64,000 nt of DNA from NCBI GenBank assembly GCA_035764005.1, contig DASTZZ010000111.1, forward strand, positions 62,001 through 126,000, read 5' to 3'. The notes beneath the pieces are model-generated. The model worked only from the letters and a program-made list of their open reading frames with translations, made no database searches and was not told the origin of the DNA. Origin of the DNA: Terriglobales bacterium (GTDB taxonomy: Bacteria > Acidobacteriota > Terriglobia > Terriglobales > Acidobacteriaceae). This document shows, one piece after another, positions 41,485-50,637 of the stretch. The translations under genes were made by a program, and so were the position numbers. Each line of letters starts with the position of its first letter. Within the stretch, counting starts at the first letter, position 1.

Positions 41485-42443
41485 AGGCTGACTCCCACAC
41501 GGTCATGAAGATAGTTCTTGCTGATCAATGCAGAGTCCTTTGGTGTTCGCGAAGGATCGGGAACGGCATCAAGTTCAACCACAGCCCAGCCGCGGAAGTT
41601 GTTGTCTTCGAGTGCCTTGAAGCTTGCCGCGACATCGACGCGTCCGCGGCCGAGTTCGACGAAGCGGTAATCGCGCCCGCGCCTTGATTCCTCTTTTGGG
41701 ATGCTCTCAACATCCTTGATGTGCACGAACAGCAGACGATCTTTGTACTTCTGAATTGCTTTTACCGGATCGCCGCCACCTTGCACGCAGTGCGCGATAT
41801 CGAGCTCGAGCTTCACGTAACGCGGGTCGCTCGCATCCATCACGCGATCCATTTCTTCCGGGCTTTGTCCCAGCGATCCCATGTGATTGTGATATCCAAG
41901 CTTCACATCCAGGTCCGCAGAGCGTTTGCCGATTTCCGTGAGCATCCGGCCAAGCTTCTTGTAGTCGTCGGCGGTGGCTTCGCGTTTGGGACGCATGTCG
42001 ATCATTTGCAGGTAGAGCCCATGCGCATCATGCATGTACCTGGCATTGGCGCTGTGCTTCGCAATCTCAGCTTTTTCGTCGGGCGACTCCATATTTATGC
42101 TGCCACTCGAGAGCGCGACGAACGTGAGATGGTGCTGGTCAAGCAGTCTGGCTACTTCGTTCGGGTCGGGAATTTCCTTCACCACATTCGAACGCAGTTG
42201 AATGCCCGCATAGCCAAGGGACGCGATGTCATCAATCGCCTGCCGATCGTTACCGCCCCAGGTAATCGACGCATATCCAATCTTGATATCGGCCGGTGCA
42301 GACGAAATCGGAGTGTCAAAATAGGAAAGATCCATCGGCGGATACAGCGGCTCGAACGCGGCAAGCGCGGGCATCGGCAATGCCGCCACCGCTCCCGCTG
42401 CAATGAGCCCGCCTAAAAAATCACGACGCGAAAAAGAAGACAT
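41481..42443 (-). CDS. Sugar phosphate isomerase/epimerase family protein, Tat-exported
   Basis: 320 residues beginning with a twin-arginine signal (FSRRDFLGGLIAAGAVAALP). The mature part is the same TIM-barrel family as the next gene: IKIGYASITWGGNDRQAIDD, DVKLGYHNHMGSLGQ, LELDIAHCVQGGGDP and LFVHIKDVES. It is the first gene of the minus-strand cluster isomerase-isomerase-Gfo/Idh-Gfo/Idh. The outer two proteins are predicted periplasmic and the inner two cytoplasmic, suggesting one route working on both sides of the membrane. Confidence 0.87.
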   Translation of the reverse strand: MSSFSRRDFLGGLIAAGAVAALPMPALAAFEPLYPPMDLSYFDTPISSAPADIKIGYASITWGGNDRQAIDDIASLGYAGIQLRSNVVKEIPDPNEVARLLDQHHLTFVALSSGSINMESPDEKAEIAKHSANARYMHDAHGLYLQMIDMRPKREATADDYKKLGRMLTEIGKRSADLDVKLGYHNHMGSLGQSPEEMDRVMDASDPRYVKLELDIAHCVQGGGDPVKAIQKYKDRLLFVHIKDVESIPKEESRRGRDYRFVELGRGRVDVAASFKALEDNNFRGWAVVELDAVPDPSRTPKDSALISKNYLHDRVGVSL

Positions 42444-42579
42444 TCTTCTACAGTCCTCCTCGGAACCTTATGACCAACCAACAACGATACCGCTCCAGCT
42501 CTGCTGAAGTCTATTTCGTCCCAGCAGCGACACGTGGCAGACGATTTGGATCGATTCGAATCAAGTTTGTCGGTTTGCA

Positions 42580-42625
42580 GCGCGAAAAAGACAACGACCG
42601 AGACAGCTCATCGCCGTCTCGGTCG
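42580..42625 (-). terminator. Rho-independent terminator
   Basis: The 10-bp stem CGACCGAGAC / GTCTCGGTCG (42595-42604, 42616-42625) has an 11-base loop. On the minus strand it is followed by TTGTCTTTTTCGC. It lies 9 bp past the stop of the TonB-dependent receptor gene. Confidence 0.85.
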
Positions 42626-42634
42626 CGACTTGTT

Positions 42635-45600
42635 TTAGAAGGTGAACTTCGCGCTCAACTCCAGCACGCGATTTCCATCACCGACCGCGCCGTTTTGGTC
42701 ACCAGTTCCTGTGATACGGCCGTAAGTTGATGACGTGATGCTCACGCTGGGATTACTGAAATGCGGCGTGTTGGTGATGCTGAATGCCTCAGCCCTAAAC
42801 TCGAATCCCATCCTCTCCTTGACTGGAAACTTGCGGGACAAGGATGCGTCGAGATTGAAGTAGCCAGGGCCGGAGAACTGATAGCGGCGCATATTGCCGA
42901 GTACGCCGTTGCCTTGCGGTTGAACGAAAGCAGTAGTGTCGAACCATAGATTAGTGTCGACTCCACCTAGTACATGGAAGGGAGCGACCTGGTTCGGATA
43001 CTGCGTCGATCCCGGCGCGTTGAGAGCTTTGCCATCCGCAGTGAAGTGCAGCGGGGTGCCGCTCATGCGCGTCAGGACTCCACTGATCCCCCAACCACCG
43101 AGAATCCAGCTTGCCGGACCGGAGTTGAGGAATTTCTTGTTTTTGCCGAACGGCAGCTCATAGACGTAGCTTTGGACAAAAACATGCGCTCGATTACGGC
43201 TTGTGACGGTGTAGTTGCGCTGGAAATCAAGGTAGTTGTCAGGGCTGCCATCATCGGCGCCCATATCGGACCGATAAGCGAGCGCTTTTGACCAAGTGTA
43301 TGAAGTCGTCAGCAGGAAGCCGTTCTTGAACTTCCTGTCAAGGCGAGCTTGCAGCGCATTGTAGTTAGAAACAGTGGGCTTGAACAGGAAAGTCGTGGTT
43401 GCAGTACGGCCGTACTGCACACAGAGCGCTTCGACCGTGCAAGTGTTCGTGAGCCCACTAGAATTGACTGCCGGTGTGAGCGCAGCATTCAGGTTGTAAG
43501 CAACTGGAATTTTCACTCCATGATTGCCAACATACGCCAAGTCCATCACAAAGTTTGCAGGCAGGGCCCGCTGAATTGAGAGGTTATAGGACTCGACGTA
43601 GGGCTCCTGGAAGTGCTTGTCGACGACGTTGTACGGATCGCCGTTGCTCGGAGTCACAGTTCCATCGCTGGCGATGGCAACCGTACTCGGCGCTGGAAAT
43701 CCATTCGGGAAAGTTCCCAGCAGGCCATTACTGAAAAAGGGGAACGCGAAACTGTTCGCTTGATTGGTGCCCTGATTCTGTCTTTCTGGGAAGTTAAACG
43801 CGTACTGATTATTAGTAAACGGCTCGTAGCTGATTCCAAAGCCGCCGCGGATGACAGTTTGCTCGCTAAGGCGATAAGCAAGACCCACACGCGGAGCGAA
43901 ATACTTGTAGTAAGTTTCGCGGCCAAGATTCAGAGGATTGCCATCGATACCTGCAAGCACGAGCCGATTAATCGAAGGATCATAATTGGAGTACCGACCG
44001 GGACGGCTCGGAGTTGCCGGCAGATAGAGCTCCCATCGCAAGCCGGCATCGATGGTTAATTTCGGTGTGGCATGCCATGTGTCCTGACCGAAGAAGAATG
44101 CCTCGGTCTCACGCCACGAGCCGGATACCAGAGAAATATCGCGGCCTACCTGCGTGGGTGCATCGATCAGGAATGCAGCGAAGTTGTTGGCTTGCGTAGA
44201 ACTACACGCTTTGCCTGAGCAACTGGTATCCCCATTGAGCGACGTGGTGCCCGTACCAAAAGTGAAGTGTCCGCGAGGTCCGAAGGTCTGCGCCTGGACT
44301 AGATCATCACGAAGGCGGCGAATATCAGCGCCCCACTTGAACGTGTGATTGCCGCTGATCTTCGTCCAGTTGTTGACGACGTCGATGTTGGTCTCGCCGC
44401 GATCCCATGGCTGGGAAGCCGAGTATCCGACAAAGGGATTGCCGAACCCGTTTTGAATTTCCACCTGCGTCAGACCGCTGGTGAACGCATCCAAGTTCGC
44501 GCCCGGAATGCCCAGGGCAGTAGTTGCCGTTGAGCCGTGATCTGAAGTGACAGCGATATTCCGATAGTGGCTGATTCCCGCGCGGGTCTCCATCACGAGA
44601 GTCGGAGAGAAGATGTGCGTTTCGTTAATCGCTCCGCTCTGTTCGTGTTGGTTACCCGGACCCTGGAATCCGATCGGGCCACCAGCAAGTCCAAACATCG
44701 GCTGCTGGAACGGGTTCTGCACGGCGCGGCTGAAGCGAAACGCGAGTCGATCTTTCTGGCTGAAGTTGTGATCGATCTTTGTATCGAACGACCAACTGTC
44801 TTTCCTGAATTGAGTGTTTTCCTGATAGTTGCTGGTAAGTCCCGGAAGATTCGTGTGCGGAACGAGTGCAAGAATCTTCAGCGAGATCGGATCCATCATT
44901 GCGAGTGGAACTATGTTGGTACACGTTGGAGCTCCGGTGCACGCCGGATTGTAAGCATCTACGAGCCCGTTCCGCCCCTGGATGGTTGCTGTCCCAGGAG
45001 TGGATGAGGCGAAAATCGCCGCTCGCCCTGTTCCGTCCGCATTTCCCGTGAAGGGATTATAAATATTCGATTTGCCGGACGTTATCGCCGCTCGTACGTC
45101 TCCATTGCGGAACGCATCGTTCGGCAACTGCGTGAGCTGGAACTGACCGCGGATGTCGTTGATCCGGAGCAGGTCGAAGAAGAAGAACGTTTTGTCCTTG
45201 ATGATCGGGCCGCCAATGGTTCCACCGTAGTAGTTGAAAGTCGTACGCGGTACAGAACCTGCTCGCTGAAAATAGGTGCGCGCTTGCAGAGCGCTGATGC
45301 GGTTGAATTCATACAACGAGCCGTGAAAATTGTTTGTGCCCGACTTCAGAATCACATTCGTGACTGCCCCGCCTGCGCGCCCGAACTCCGCCGCGTAATT
45401 GCTTGTCGTGACATCGACGGTCTGAATCGCCTCGGCCGGAGGAACGTAGATCTGAAGGAGGCCGGTACGTTCGTCGTCGTTCACGCCTTCAATTGCAAGC
45501 TGGTTGAACTCTCGCGATTGTCCGTTGACCTCGACGGAAAGCGTGTCCTGCGGGTTGAAGAACTCTGAGTGATCTCGGTGTGGTTTGTCGGTACCAGGAA

Positions 45601-46096
45601 TCAACGCAAGAAAATTCTGGAAATTCCTATTAGCGCCACCCACCGGCAATTGCTCCAATTGCGTGGTCTCGATGTTTTGGCTCACGTCCGCGCGATCGGT
45701 CTTGAGCAGAGGCACCGCTCCCGTGACTTCCACGGTTTCGGTGACAGCACCTAACTCCATCGTCATGTCCACACGGACGCTCTGGTTGACGTCGAGGCGC
45801 ACACCAGTTCTCGTCACTTTCTTGAAACCGTGGGCTTCGGAGGTCACGTCGTAGTTGCCAGGCGGAAGATTCGGGATAACGTAGTTTCCGCTGGCGTTGG
45901 TTTCAGTCGTGTGGGGAATCCCGGTGCCCTGCTCGGTAACAGTGACCTTTGCGGCTGGCACCACGGCGCCTGATGAATCAGTCAACGTGCCAAGCAGTGT
46001 GCCGTTCACGGCTTGACCGAACATTGTGGTTGCGGAAAGCACTAACACGCACGCAACTAGATTTAGAACTGTACGGGCTCTCTTACTGGCGGACAT
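42635..46096 (-). CDS. Oar-like TonB-dependent outer-membrane receptor with carboxypeptidase-regulatory-like domain
   Basis: 1153 residues from ATG 46096, which has AGGAGGAG directly upstream. A signal sequence (VLNLVACVLVLSATTMFGQ) is followed by a carboxypeptidase-regulatory-like domain (GTLLGTLTDSSGAVVPAAKV to LPPGNYDVTSEAHGF), a plug domain (QLAIEGVNDDERTG, AEFGRAGGAVTNVILKSG) and a long beta-barrel ending in the aromatic LSAKFTF. Acidobacteria hold many such proteins; they are thought to import or display oligosaccharides or peptides using TonB. A terminator follows. The neighbouring cupin and CarboxypepD_reg genes run in the same direction but are separated by an inverted repeat. Confidence 0.9.
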   Translation of the reverse strand: MSASKRARTVLNLVACVLVLSATTMFGQAVNGTLLGTLTDSSGAVVPAAKVTVTEQGTGIPHTTETNASGNYVIPNLPPGNYDVTSEAHGFKKVTRTGVRLDVNQSVRVDMTMELGAVTETVEVTGAVPLLKTDRADVSQNIETTQLEQLPVGGANRNFQNFLALIPGTDKPHRDHSEFFNPQDTLSVEVNGQSREFNQLAIEGVNDDERTGLLQIYVPPAEAIQTVDVTTSNYAAEFGRAGGAVTNVILKSGTNNFHGSLYEFNRISALQARTYFQRAGSVPRTTFNYYGGTIGGPIIKDKTFFFFDLLRINDIRGQFQLTQLPNDAFRNGDVRAAITSGKSNIYNPFTGNADGTGRAAIFASSTPGTATIQGRNGLVDAYNPACTGAPTCTNIVPLAMMDPISLKILALVPHTNLPGLTSNYQENTQFRKDSWSFDTKIDHNFSQKDRLAFRFSRAVQNPFQQPMFGLAGGPIGFQGPGNQHEQSGAINETHIFSPTLVMETRAGISHYRNIAVTSDHGSTATTALGIPGANLDAFTSGLTQVEIQNGFGNPFVGYSASQPWDRGETNIDVVNNWTKISGNHTFKWGADIRRLRDDLVQAQTFGPRGHFTFGTGTTSLNGDTSCSGKACSSTQANNFAAFLIDAPTQVGRDISLVSGSWRETEAFFFGQDTWHATPKLTIDAGLRWELYLPATPSRPGRYSNYDPSINRLVLAGIDGNPLNLGRETYYKYFAPRVGLAYRLSEQTVIRGGFGISYEPFTNNQYAFNFPERQNQGTNQANSFAFPFFSNGLLGTFPNGFPAPSTVAIASDGTVTPSNGDPYNVVDKHFQEPYVESYNLSIQRALPANFVMDLAYVGNHGVKIPVAYNLNAALTPAVNSSGLTNTCTVEALCVQYGRTATTTFLFKPTVSNYNALQARLDRKFKNGFLLTTSYTWSKALAYRSDMGADDGSPDNYLDFQRNYTVTSRNRAHVFVQSYVYELPFGKNKKFLNSGPASWILGGWGISGVLTRMSGTPLHFTADGKALNAPGSTQYPNQVAPFHVLGGVDTNLWFDTTAFVQPQGNGVLGNMRRYQFSGPGYFNLDASLSRKFPVKERMGFEFRAEAFSITNTPHFSNPSVSITSSTYGRITGTGDQNGAVGDGNRVLELSAKFTF

Positions 46097-46255
46097 CTCT
46101 CCTCCTGGCCGTTTTGTACAGCGAAAAACAGAGTTGTTTAGGCGAACCGCATGTTGACTGACAACTGCAGCCACTGTCAAGACGGGCAAGACAATCGATT
46201 TAGCAAAAGCAAACGATGAAGTGGATCGGGTGATGGGATGATCGCATGAGAAGCC

Positions 46256-46405
46256 GAAAACCCGACGCGGATTGCGCGGATGGGACGCGGATCAACGCGG
46301 AAAATTTTGCTCGGCTTCGTTCCCCGCAAAGATATTTCGTACCAGGCCTAATCTGATTTTCCGCGTCTATCCGCGTCCCATCCGCGCAATCCGCGTCAGG
46401 TTTTC
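46256..46405. repeat. Long inverted repeat of GCGGAT-type units
   Basis: The 49-bp arms 46256-46304 and 46357-46405 are complementary at 46 of 49 positions and each carries repeated CGCGGAT units (ATTGCGCGGATGGGACGCGG in the left arm). The 52-bp centre is unrelated. It lies between the cupin gene and the TonB-dependent receptor gene. Confidence 0.85.
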
Positions 46406-46420
46406 GCTGCACTCTCTCGT

Positions 46421-46837
46421 CTAGCCCATTTCGCCTATTGCAACCACGAAATAGTTTGCGGGACTATCGCCGACGTTCTTAATCCCGTGCAGATCATTTC
46501 CCGTAGCTAATCCCACGCCGCCCGGACCAAGGCGATGCGTCTGACCATTGATATTCAGTTCCACGGTGCCTTCACGGATAAGCCAGAACTCGCTGTGCTT
46601 GTGACGGTGCGGTGCGTGGGGCATCGATCCGGGAGCGAGCGTCGTTTCGTGTACCTCGACGTGCTCACCGGTTGAAAGCTTGCCGTTCACGACAGGACGC
46701 GTGGTGTGTCCGTCGCCTTGTTTCTTCTGAAGCTCGTCAAAAGGAAAAGTGGTGGAAGTGAGAGTCTGATCGTTCGCTGCCCAGGAACTGGCCAGGGCGA
46801 GTAACGGCATTGCCACGCACAACTCACGGCGATTCAT
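46421..46837 (-). CDS. Exported cupin-domain protein
   Basis: 138 residues with a short N-terminal hydrophobic segment (LCVAMPLLALASSWAAN), probably a signal peptide. The cupin motifs are clear: motif 1 MPHAPHRHKHSEFWLIREG with three His and a Glu as metal ligands, and motif 2 near NDLHGIKNVGDSPANYFVV. A single-domain metal-binding cupin in the periplasm could be an isomerase, dioxygenase or sugar-binding protein. AGGAG is 9-13 nt upstream. It is downstream of the carboxypeptidase-regulatory-like pair. Confidence 0.82.
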   Translation of the reverse strand: MNRRELCVAMPLLALASSWAANDQTLTSTTFPFDELQKKQGDGHTTRPVVNGKLSTGEHVEVHETTLAPGSMPHAPHRHKHSEFWLIREGTVELNINGQTHRLGPGGVGLATGNDLHGIKNVGDSPANYFVVAIGEMG

Positions 46838-46961
46838 CGTTCGCGTTCTCCTTGTATGGATTCTGTCGCGAAATCAAGTTTGCCCATCGGGATTGAGCTC
46901 AATGGTGCGCACATTGTAATCGGGACACTCCGACAGTTCGCGTAATGAGGCGATGTAGCAC

Positions 46962-48578
46962 TCACCGAGCGGCGACTTTGATGTCGAGCGTCTGCTTGCC
47001 GCCGATCTGCACTGGCGTGCCGTGCGCGAGATAAGGACGCAGCACATCCGGCGAGCCCCACTCCAAATCCCATCCATTGCGAATGGCAATTATCGTGTAC
47101 CGTCCAGGAACGACGTCAGGCAGCATAAACGTTCCGTCGCTGTCGCTTTGATCGCGACGAAAAAGGCTGGCATTATCGGAAATATCCTCCGGTACGAGCA
47201 CGACCATTGCGCCAGGAAGTGGCTTGTCACCATTCATGACAATGCCGTTGATCGTGCCTACGCCTTTCGATGCGACAATCGAAAGCTCAATCGGCTGCGC
47301 GCCTGTAATTTCAATCGTGCGTCCGCTCACGCGCGCGCCGGTAGCGGAGAGGCTGCGAATCGCGTATCCCGGAGCGTTCGCGAGCATAGCTACGTATCGA
47401 CCAGAAACTTCCGGCTGCACGTTGAACTCTCCGCGTTCATTCACGCGCGCTCCCATCGAATTGCCGGAGCCGAGGTCGCGAAATTGGAGAAACGCATTCT
47501 GGGGAGGCGTGTCGTCGAACTTCACTACTCCATGAACCCCCTCAAGATTTGCGCCAGCAGACACATCGATATCGCCACTCTGCTGAACATTAAGGCTTTG
47601 CCTCTGGTTGGTAGGGCCAGTGGGATCGAAATGATGAAGATTGAAATCGTAGTTACCCGGAGCGATCCCGGAGATCTCCATCTCGCCCTGCTCGTAAACA
47701 ATATTCGCCTGCTGAAATCCAACCGGCTGCCCAAAGGCAATCTGCCGGAAGCTTGGCTGCGCAGGTGGCTGGTTCCCTTCTCCGCTGCCCTGCCGAATTG
47801 TTAGATGTAGTGATTGCACTGGCGTGAGACTAAAGTCGGCGCTGATGCGATCGCCTGCGCGCAACACGATCGCTCCCGCTTCATCCGCGTCCATTGTTCC
47901 TGGGTAATAGACGAGTGGATAAGCAACATCCAGCGCGGGATCAATCTCAGTCGCGTGCTGATTGAATCCACTACGCCGATATCCACCCTGGAAGTAGCGG
48001 CGATACCACGGCTGCGCCGAAACGACCAGGTAGTAAGTCCCCGGTCCCAGATGCCCAAAACGGTACTCGCCGAGATCATCGGTAGCGGAGAGCCCTCGAC
48101 GCTCAGTCGTAGAGCGCCCCATATCGTTCCGTTTTTGGAACAACCACACCTGAGCGTCACGGACTGGTTCGTTATGCTCGTCGAGAACGCGTCCGGTAAT
48201 CGCACTCATCGGACGCATGCGGAAAACGATGCCGGTAGAAACCTTTTCTGGACCAACCACAATTGCGGTGCTGAAGCCCTCGTGCTGATCAAACGACTGA
48301 AAGAGAAATCCTGGAGCCTGTGCGCCGAGGTTGTACTTTCCGGGGGTAACGTTATGAAAGATGAAGGAGCCGTCCGTACCCACTTCCGATCGCCGCGGCT
48401 GGTCTGCTTCACGCGAAGCCCTCAGCTGCACGAAGGCGTTGTGGACAACTTCTCCCGAAGCCCAATTCACCAGAGTGCCACTCACCTCAAATTGCCCCCC
48501 GGACGCACTCGCCGCCTGCTTCGCTCGTGCGCACGTTGCTAAGCAAAGAAAAGCGAGAATGGAACCGATGAGCTTCAT
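46962..48578 (-). CDS. Secreted carboxypeptidase-regulatory-like domain protein
   Basis: 538 residues. A signal sequence (IGSILAFLCLATCARA) is followed by several beta-sandwich modules of the CarboxypepD_reg/Cna-B kind: EVVHNAFVQLRASREADQ, ITGRVLDEHNEPVRDAQV, LGEYRFGHLGPGTYYLVVS and SDGTFMLPDVVPGRYTIIA. No enzyme domain is visible. Such proteins are thought to be surface or outer-membrane modules. Its start overlaps the paralogous upstream gene by ATGA (48575-48578). Confidence 0.82.
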   Translation of the reverse strand: MKLIGSILAFLCLATCARAKQAASASGGQFEVSGTLVNWASGEVVHNAFVQLRASREADQPRRSEVGTDGSFIFHNVTPGKYNLGAQAPGFLFQSFDQHEGFSTAIVVGPEKVSTGIVFRMRPMSAITGRVLDEHNEPVRDAQVWLFQKRNDMGRSTTERRGLSATDDLGEYRFGHLGPGTYYLVVSAQPWYRRYFQGGYRRSGFNQHATEIDPALDVAYPLVYYPGTMDADEAGAIVLRAGDRISADFSLTPVQSLHLTIRQGSGEGNQPPAQPSFRQIAFGQPVGFQQANIVYEQGEMEISGIAPGNYDFNLHHFDPTGPTNQRQSLNVQQSGDIDVSAGANLEGVHGVVKFDDTPPQNAFLQFRDLGSGNSMGARVNERGEFNVQPEVSGRYVAMLANAPGYAIRSLSATGARVSGRTIEITGAQPIELSIVASKGVGTINGIVMNGDKPLPGAMVVLVPEDISDNASLFRRDQSDSDGTFMLPDVVPGRYTIIAIRNGWDLEWGSPDVLRPYLAHGTPVQIGGKQTLDIKVAAR

Positions 48579-50242
48579 GGCGTGGGGTGAATCACATCTA
48601 GGGTTACCCGAGCCTGCTCTTCGGGACTCAAAGTAATGTGAGCCGCGTGCGAGAGATAGGCGCTCAGTGCTTCCCGATTGCGATATTCGATTCCATCCAG
48701 GCGATCGAAGGCCAAGACGTCATAACTGCCCGGAGCCAGCCCCTGCACGTGAAACTTTCCTGACGGATTGAAGAATAGCTGTCGCGGCGCAGATTGGGTC
48801 GCGCCTTCGGGAACCATCAGGACTACGCCCATCTGGCCAGGTGTGGAGTTCTGCACATTCCCATCTACGGAAGCAGCATCGTCGCGCAACAAAACCTCAA
48901 TCGGCTGTGGATCGGAACCTTCAGCGACGACCAACGGCTGCGAAAGCAAATCCAGTCCACCGCTCGTCATGGACGCCACGTAAGAGGAGCCGTTCCCTTC
49001 TGCCTCAACGTCGTAAGTTCCCGGCTCCAGCCCGCGAATCATTGCCGGCGCGTCCTGGCCCTCGCGATTGGCCGAAAACTGCTGAAACGGCGGCTTACGG
49101 GAGATGAGCCAAACGCGTCCCAGGAATGACGCCGCGAACGAACGGCGACCTGAACCGCCGCCCACAAATCCCAACCCACCAGGTACACGTTGCGACGATT
49201 CCGGCTTGGTAAAGTCCGTTTGGTACTCGACCGGAATCGAGAGCGTGCGCGATACACCAACATGCAGTTCGGGAATGTTGCCGGTTACTTGAATGGGAAC
49301 GTCAGCAAAAAGCTGCTCACCCTCGGGGCTTCGTCCGTTGAATCGCAGCCGATATGAGCCGGCCGGAACAGGAAATGCCTGAAACCGACCTGTCCGGTGA
49401 TCGTAGCGAACACCTACATCCACGTGATCGCCATCGACATCCGACAAATATAGCCCACCATTGTCGGTGCCGCCGGCGATCATTCCCGAAATGCGATACG
49501 CGGGCACACGCCTCACTCCAAAATCTACACTCGCGTGCTGGCCGGGTGCGAGTCGCAGCGGAGTGGCAGCGCCCATTTCGCGCACGCCCGGATAGTACTG
49601 CGCCGGGACGACTTCAAACTTTCCTGTGTCGCTCTGCTCTTCGCCAATCGGACGCGCACGATTGTTCGGTCCCGCTTCGACGTAATAAGTTCCCGGCCGC
49701 AGATCTGCAATGCGGAAGTTTCCGTCTTCGTCGGTTTGGCGATGTCCGAACTGCTGCCATACGCGGCGTCCATTCATGATCTGGCTGAAACGCAGGCGCA
49801 CAGGAACACCGCTGACCGGCTCGCCTTCAGGATTCTCCACGTGTCCGCTGATTACTGCTTCGGGCACGAGTTGGATGGTGATGCTGGTGGGATGATCGGA
49901 CAACGTTGCCATGAACGGTGTGCGAGCTTCGCCAATCTCATTCGAGCCAAAAAATCCTGGCTTATGCGCCTGGACGCTAACCGATGGAGAGCTCAGATGA
50001 TCGAACTCGAAATTCCCATTCTGGTCTGCGAGTTTTGCGCTCTGGTCGGCCTGAACAAGGGCATAGGGAATTGGTGCGCCCGTGAATGAATTTACGACCG
50101 TGCCGGTGAGGACGTAAGCAGGAGGAGTTTGCTGATTGTCCCCGAAGCCTTGAGCTTCGGCACGAGACAAAAGAGCTGCGAGCGCCGCAATCAGTACAGC
50201 ACAACCAACCCAGAAACGACCCCGGGCAACACAACACCGCAT
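48575..50242 (-). CDS. Secreted carboxypeptidase-regulatory-like domain protein (paralogue)
   Basis: 555 residues with a signal sequence (FWVGCAVLIAALAALLSRAEA). The modules match those of the next gene: LTGTVVNSFTGAPIPYALVQ, ISGHVENPEGEPVSGVPV, DGNFRIADLRPGTYYVEAG and IRGLEPGTYDVEAEGN. The two genes look like a tandem duplication that has diverged strongly; their similar order of modules (about 3 N-terminal, then two or more shorter ones) supports this. They are translationally coupled. Function unknown. Confidence 0.82.
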   Translation of the reverse strand: MRCCVARGRFWVGCAVLIAALAALLSRAEAQGFGDNQQTPPAYVLTGTVVNSFTGAPIPYALVQADQSAKLADQNGNFEFDHLSSPSVSVQAHKPGFFGSNEIGEARTPFMATLSDHPTSITIQLVPEAVISGHVENPEGEPVSGVPVRLRFSQIMNGRRVWQQFGHRQTDEDGNFRIADLRPGTYYVEAGPNNRARPIGEEQSDTGKFEVVPAQYYPGVREMGAATPLRLAPGQHASVDFGVRRVPAYRISGMIAGGTDNGGLYLSDVDGDHVDVGVRYDHRTGRFQAFPVPAGSYRLRFNGRSPEGEQLFADVPIQVTGNIPELHVGVSRTLSIPVEYQTDFTKPESSQRVPGGLGFVGGGSGRRSFAASFLGRVWLISRKPPFQQFSANREGQDAPAMIRGLEPGTYDVEAEGNGSSYVASMTSGGLDLLSQPLVVAEGSDPQPIEVLLRDDAASVDGNVQNSTPGQMGVVLMVPEGATQSAPRQLFFNPSGKFHVQGLAPGSYDVLAFDRLDGIEYRNREALSAYLSHAAHITLSPEEQARVTLDVIHPTP

Positions 50243-50637
50243 GCGAATAAAGCTAGCTGAGAGTTCCTGCTCAAGGCAAGCGGAACGCCGTGCGGGTGGA
50301 ACCCTCCGACTACGGGGTGGGAGCCCCCGACTTGAGTCGGGGGCGCACGGCGCTAAGCCGTGCGTCTTCGTCGTGCAATTAAGAGCTGCGCTTAGCGCTG
50401 GTCCATGCGCGAAGCGCGCTTGTGGTCAGACTCCTTCATCGCGGCACTTGCAGGACGAAAACGAAGCTCACTCCCAGATTGTCGTGTTTCATTGGCGAGA
50501 TCAAATGCGCGCGTCGCGCGTCGGCCAGCGCTAAAGCGCGGTTTTCACTGGCCTCCGATAGACGCACGGCTGCGCCGTGCGCCCCCGACTCAACTCGGGG
50601 GCTTCCGCCCAAACCACGACTCGAACCTGAAACATCT
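50243..50637. other. Gene-free region between the paralogue pair and the BNR protein gene
   Basis: Almost all of this 395-bp gap is occupied by the inverted-repeat element at 50321-50604. The flanks (50243-50320 and 50605-50637) show no gene. I see no convincing promoter; the upstream paralogue must start transcription here or within the element. Confidence 0.7.
50321..50604. mobile_element. MITE-like element with two-hairpin terminal inverted repeats, about 284 bp
   Basis: The left end (50321-50366) contains hairpin CCCCCGACT/AGTCGGGGG and then GCACGGC/GCCGTGC. The right end (50561-50604) carries the same two hairpins in mirror order, so the ends are inverted copies differing at a few positions. 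Further inside, GCGCTTAGCGCTGG (50387-50400) is mirrored by CCAGCGCTAAAGCGC (50525-50539). No transposase is encoded, and no target-site duplication could be identified. A non-autonomous mobile repeat is inferred; a REP/BIME-like element is the alternative. Confidence 0.6.

Noticed and set aside
40240-41508. Long plus-strand open frame of 422 codons
   Set aside because: It is antisense to two clear genes (Gfo/Idh oxidoreductase and isomerase-like protein) and has no recognisable domain; high GC third positions create such shadows.
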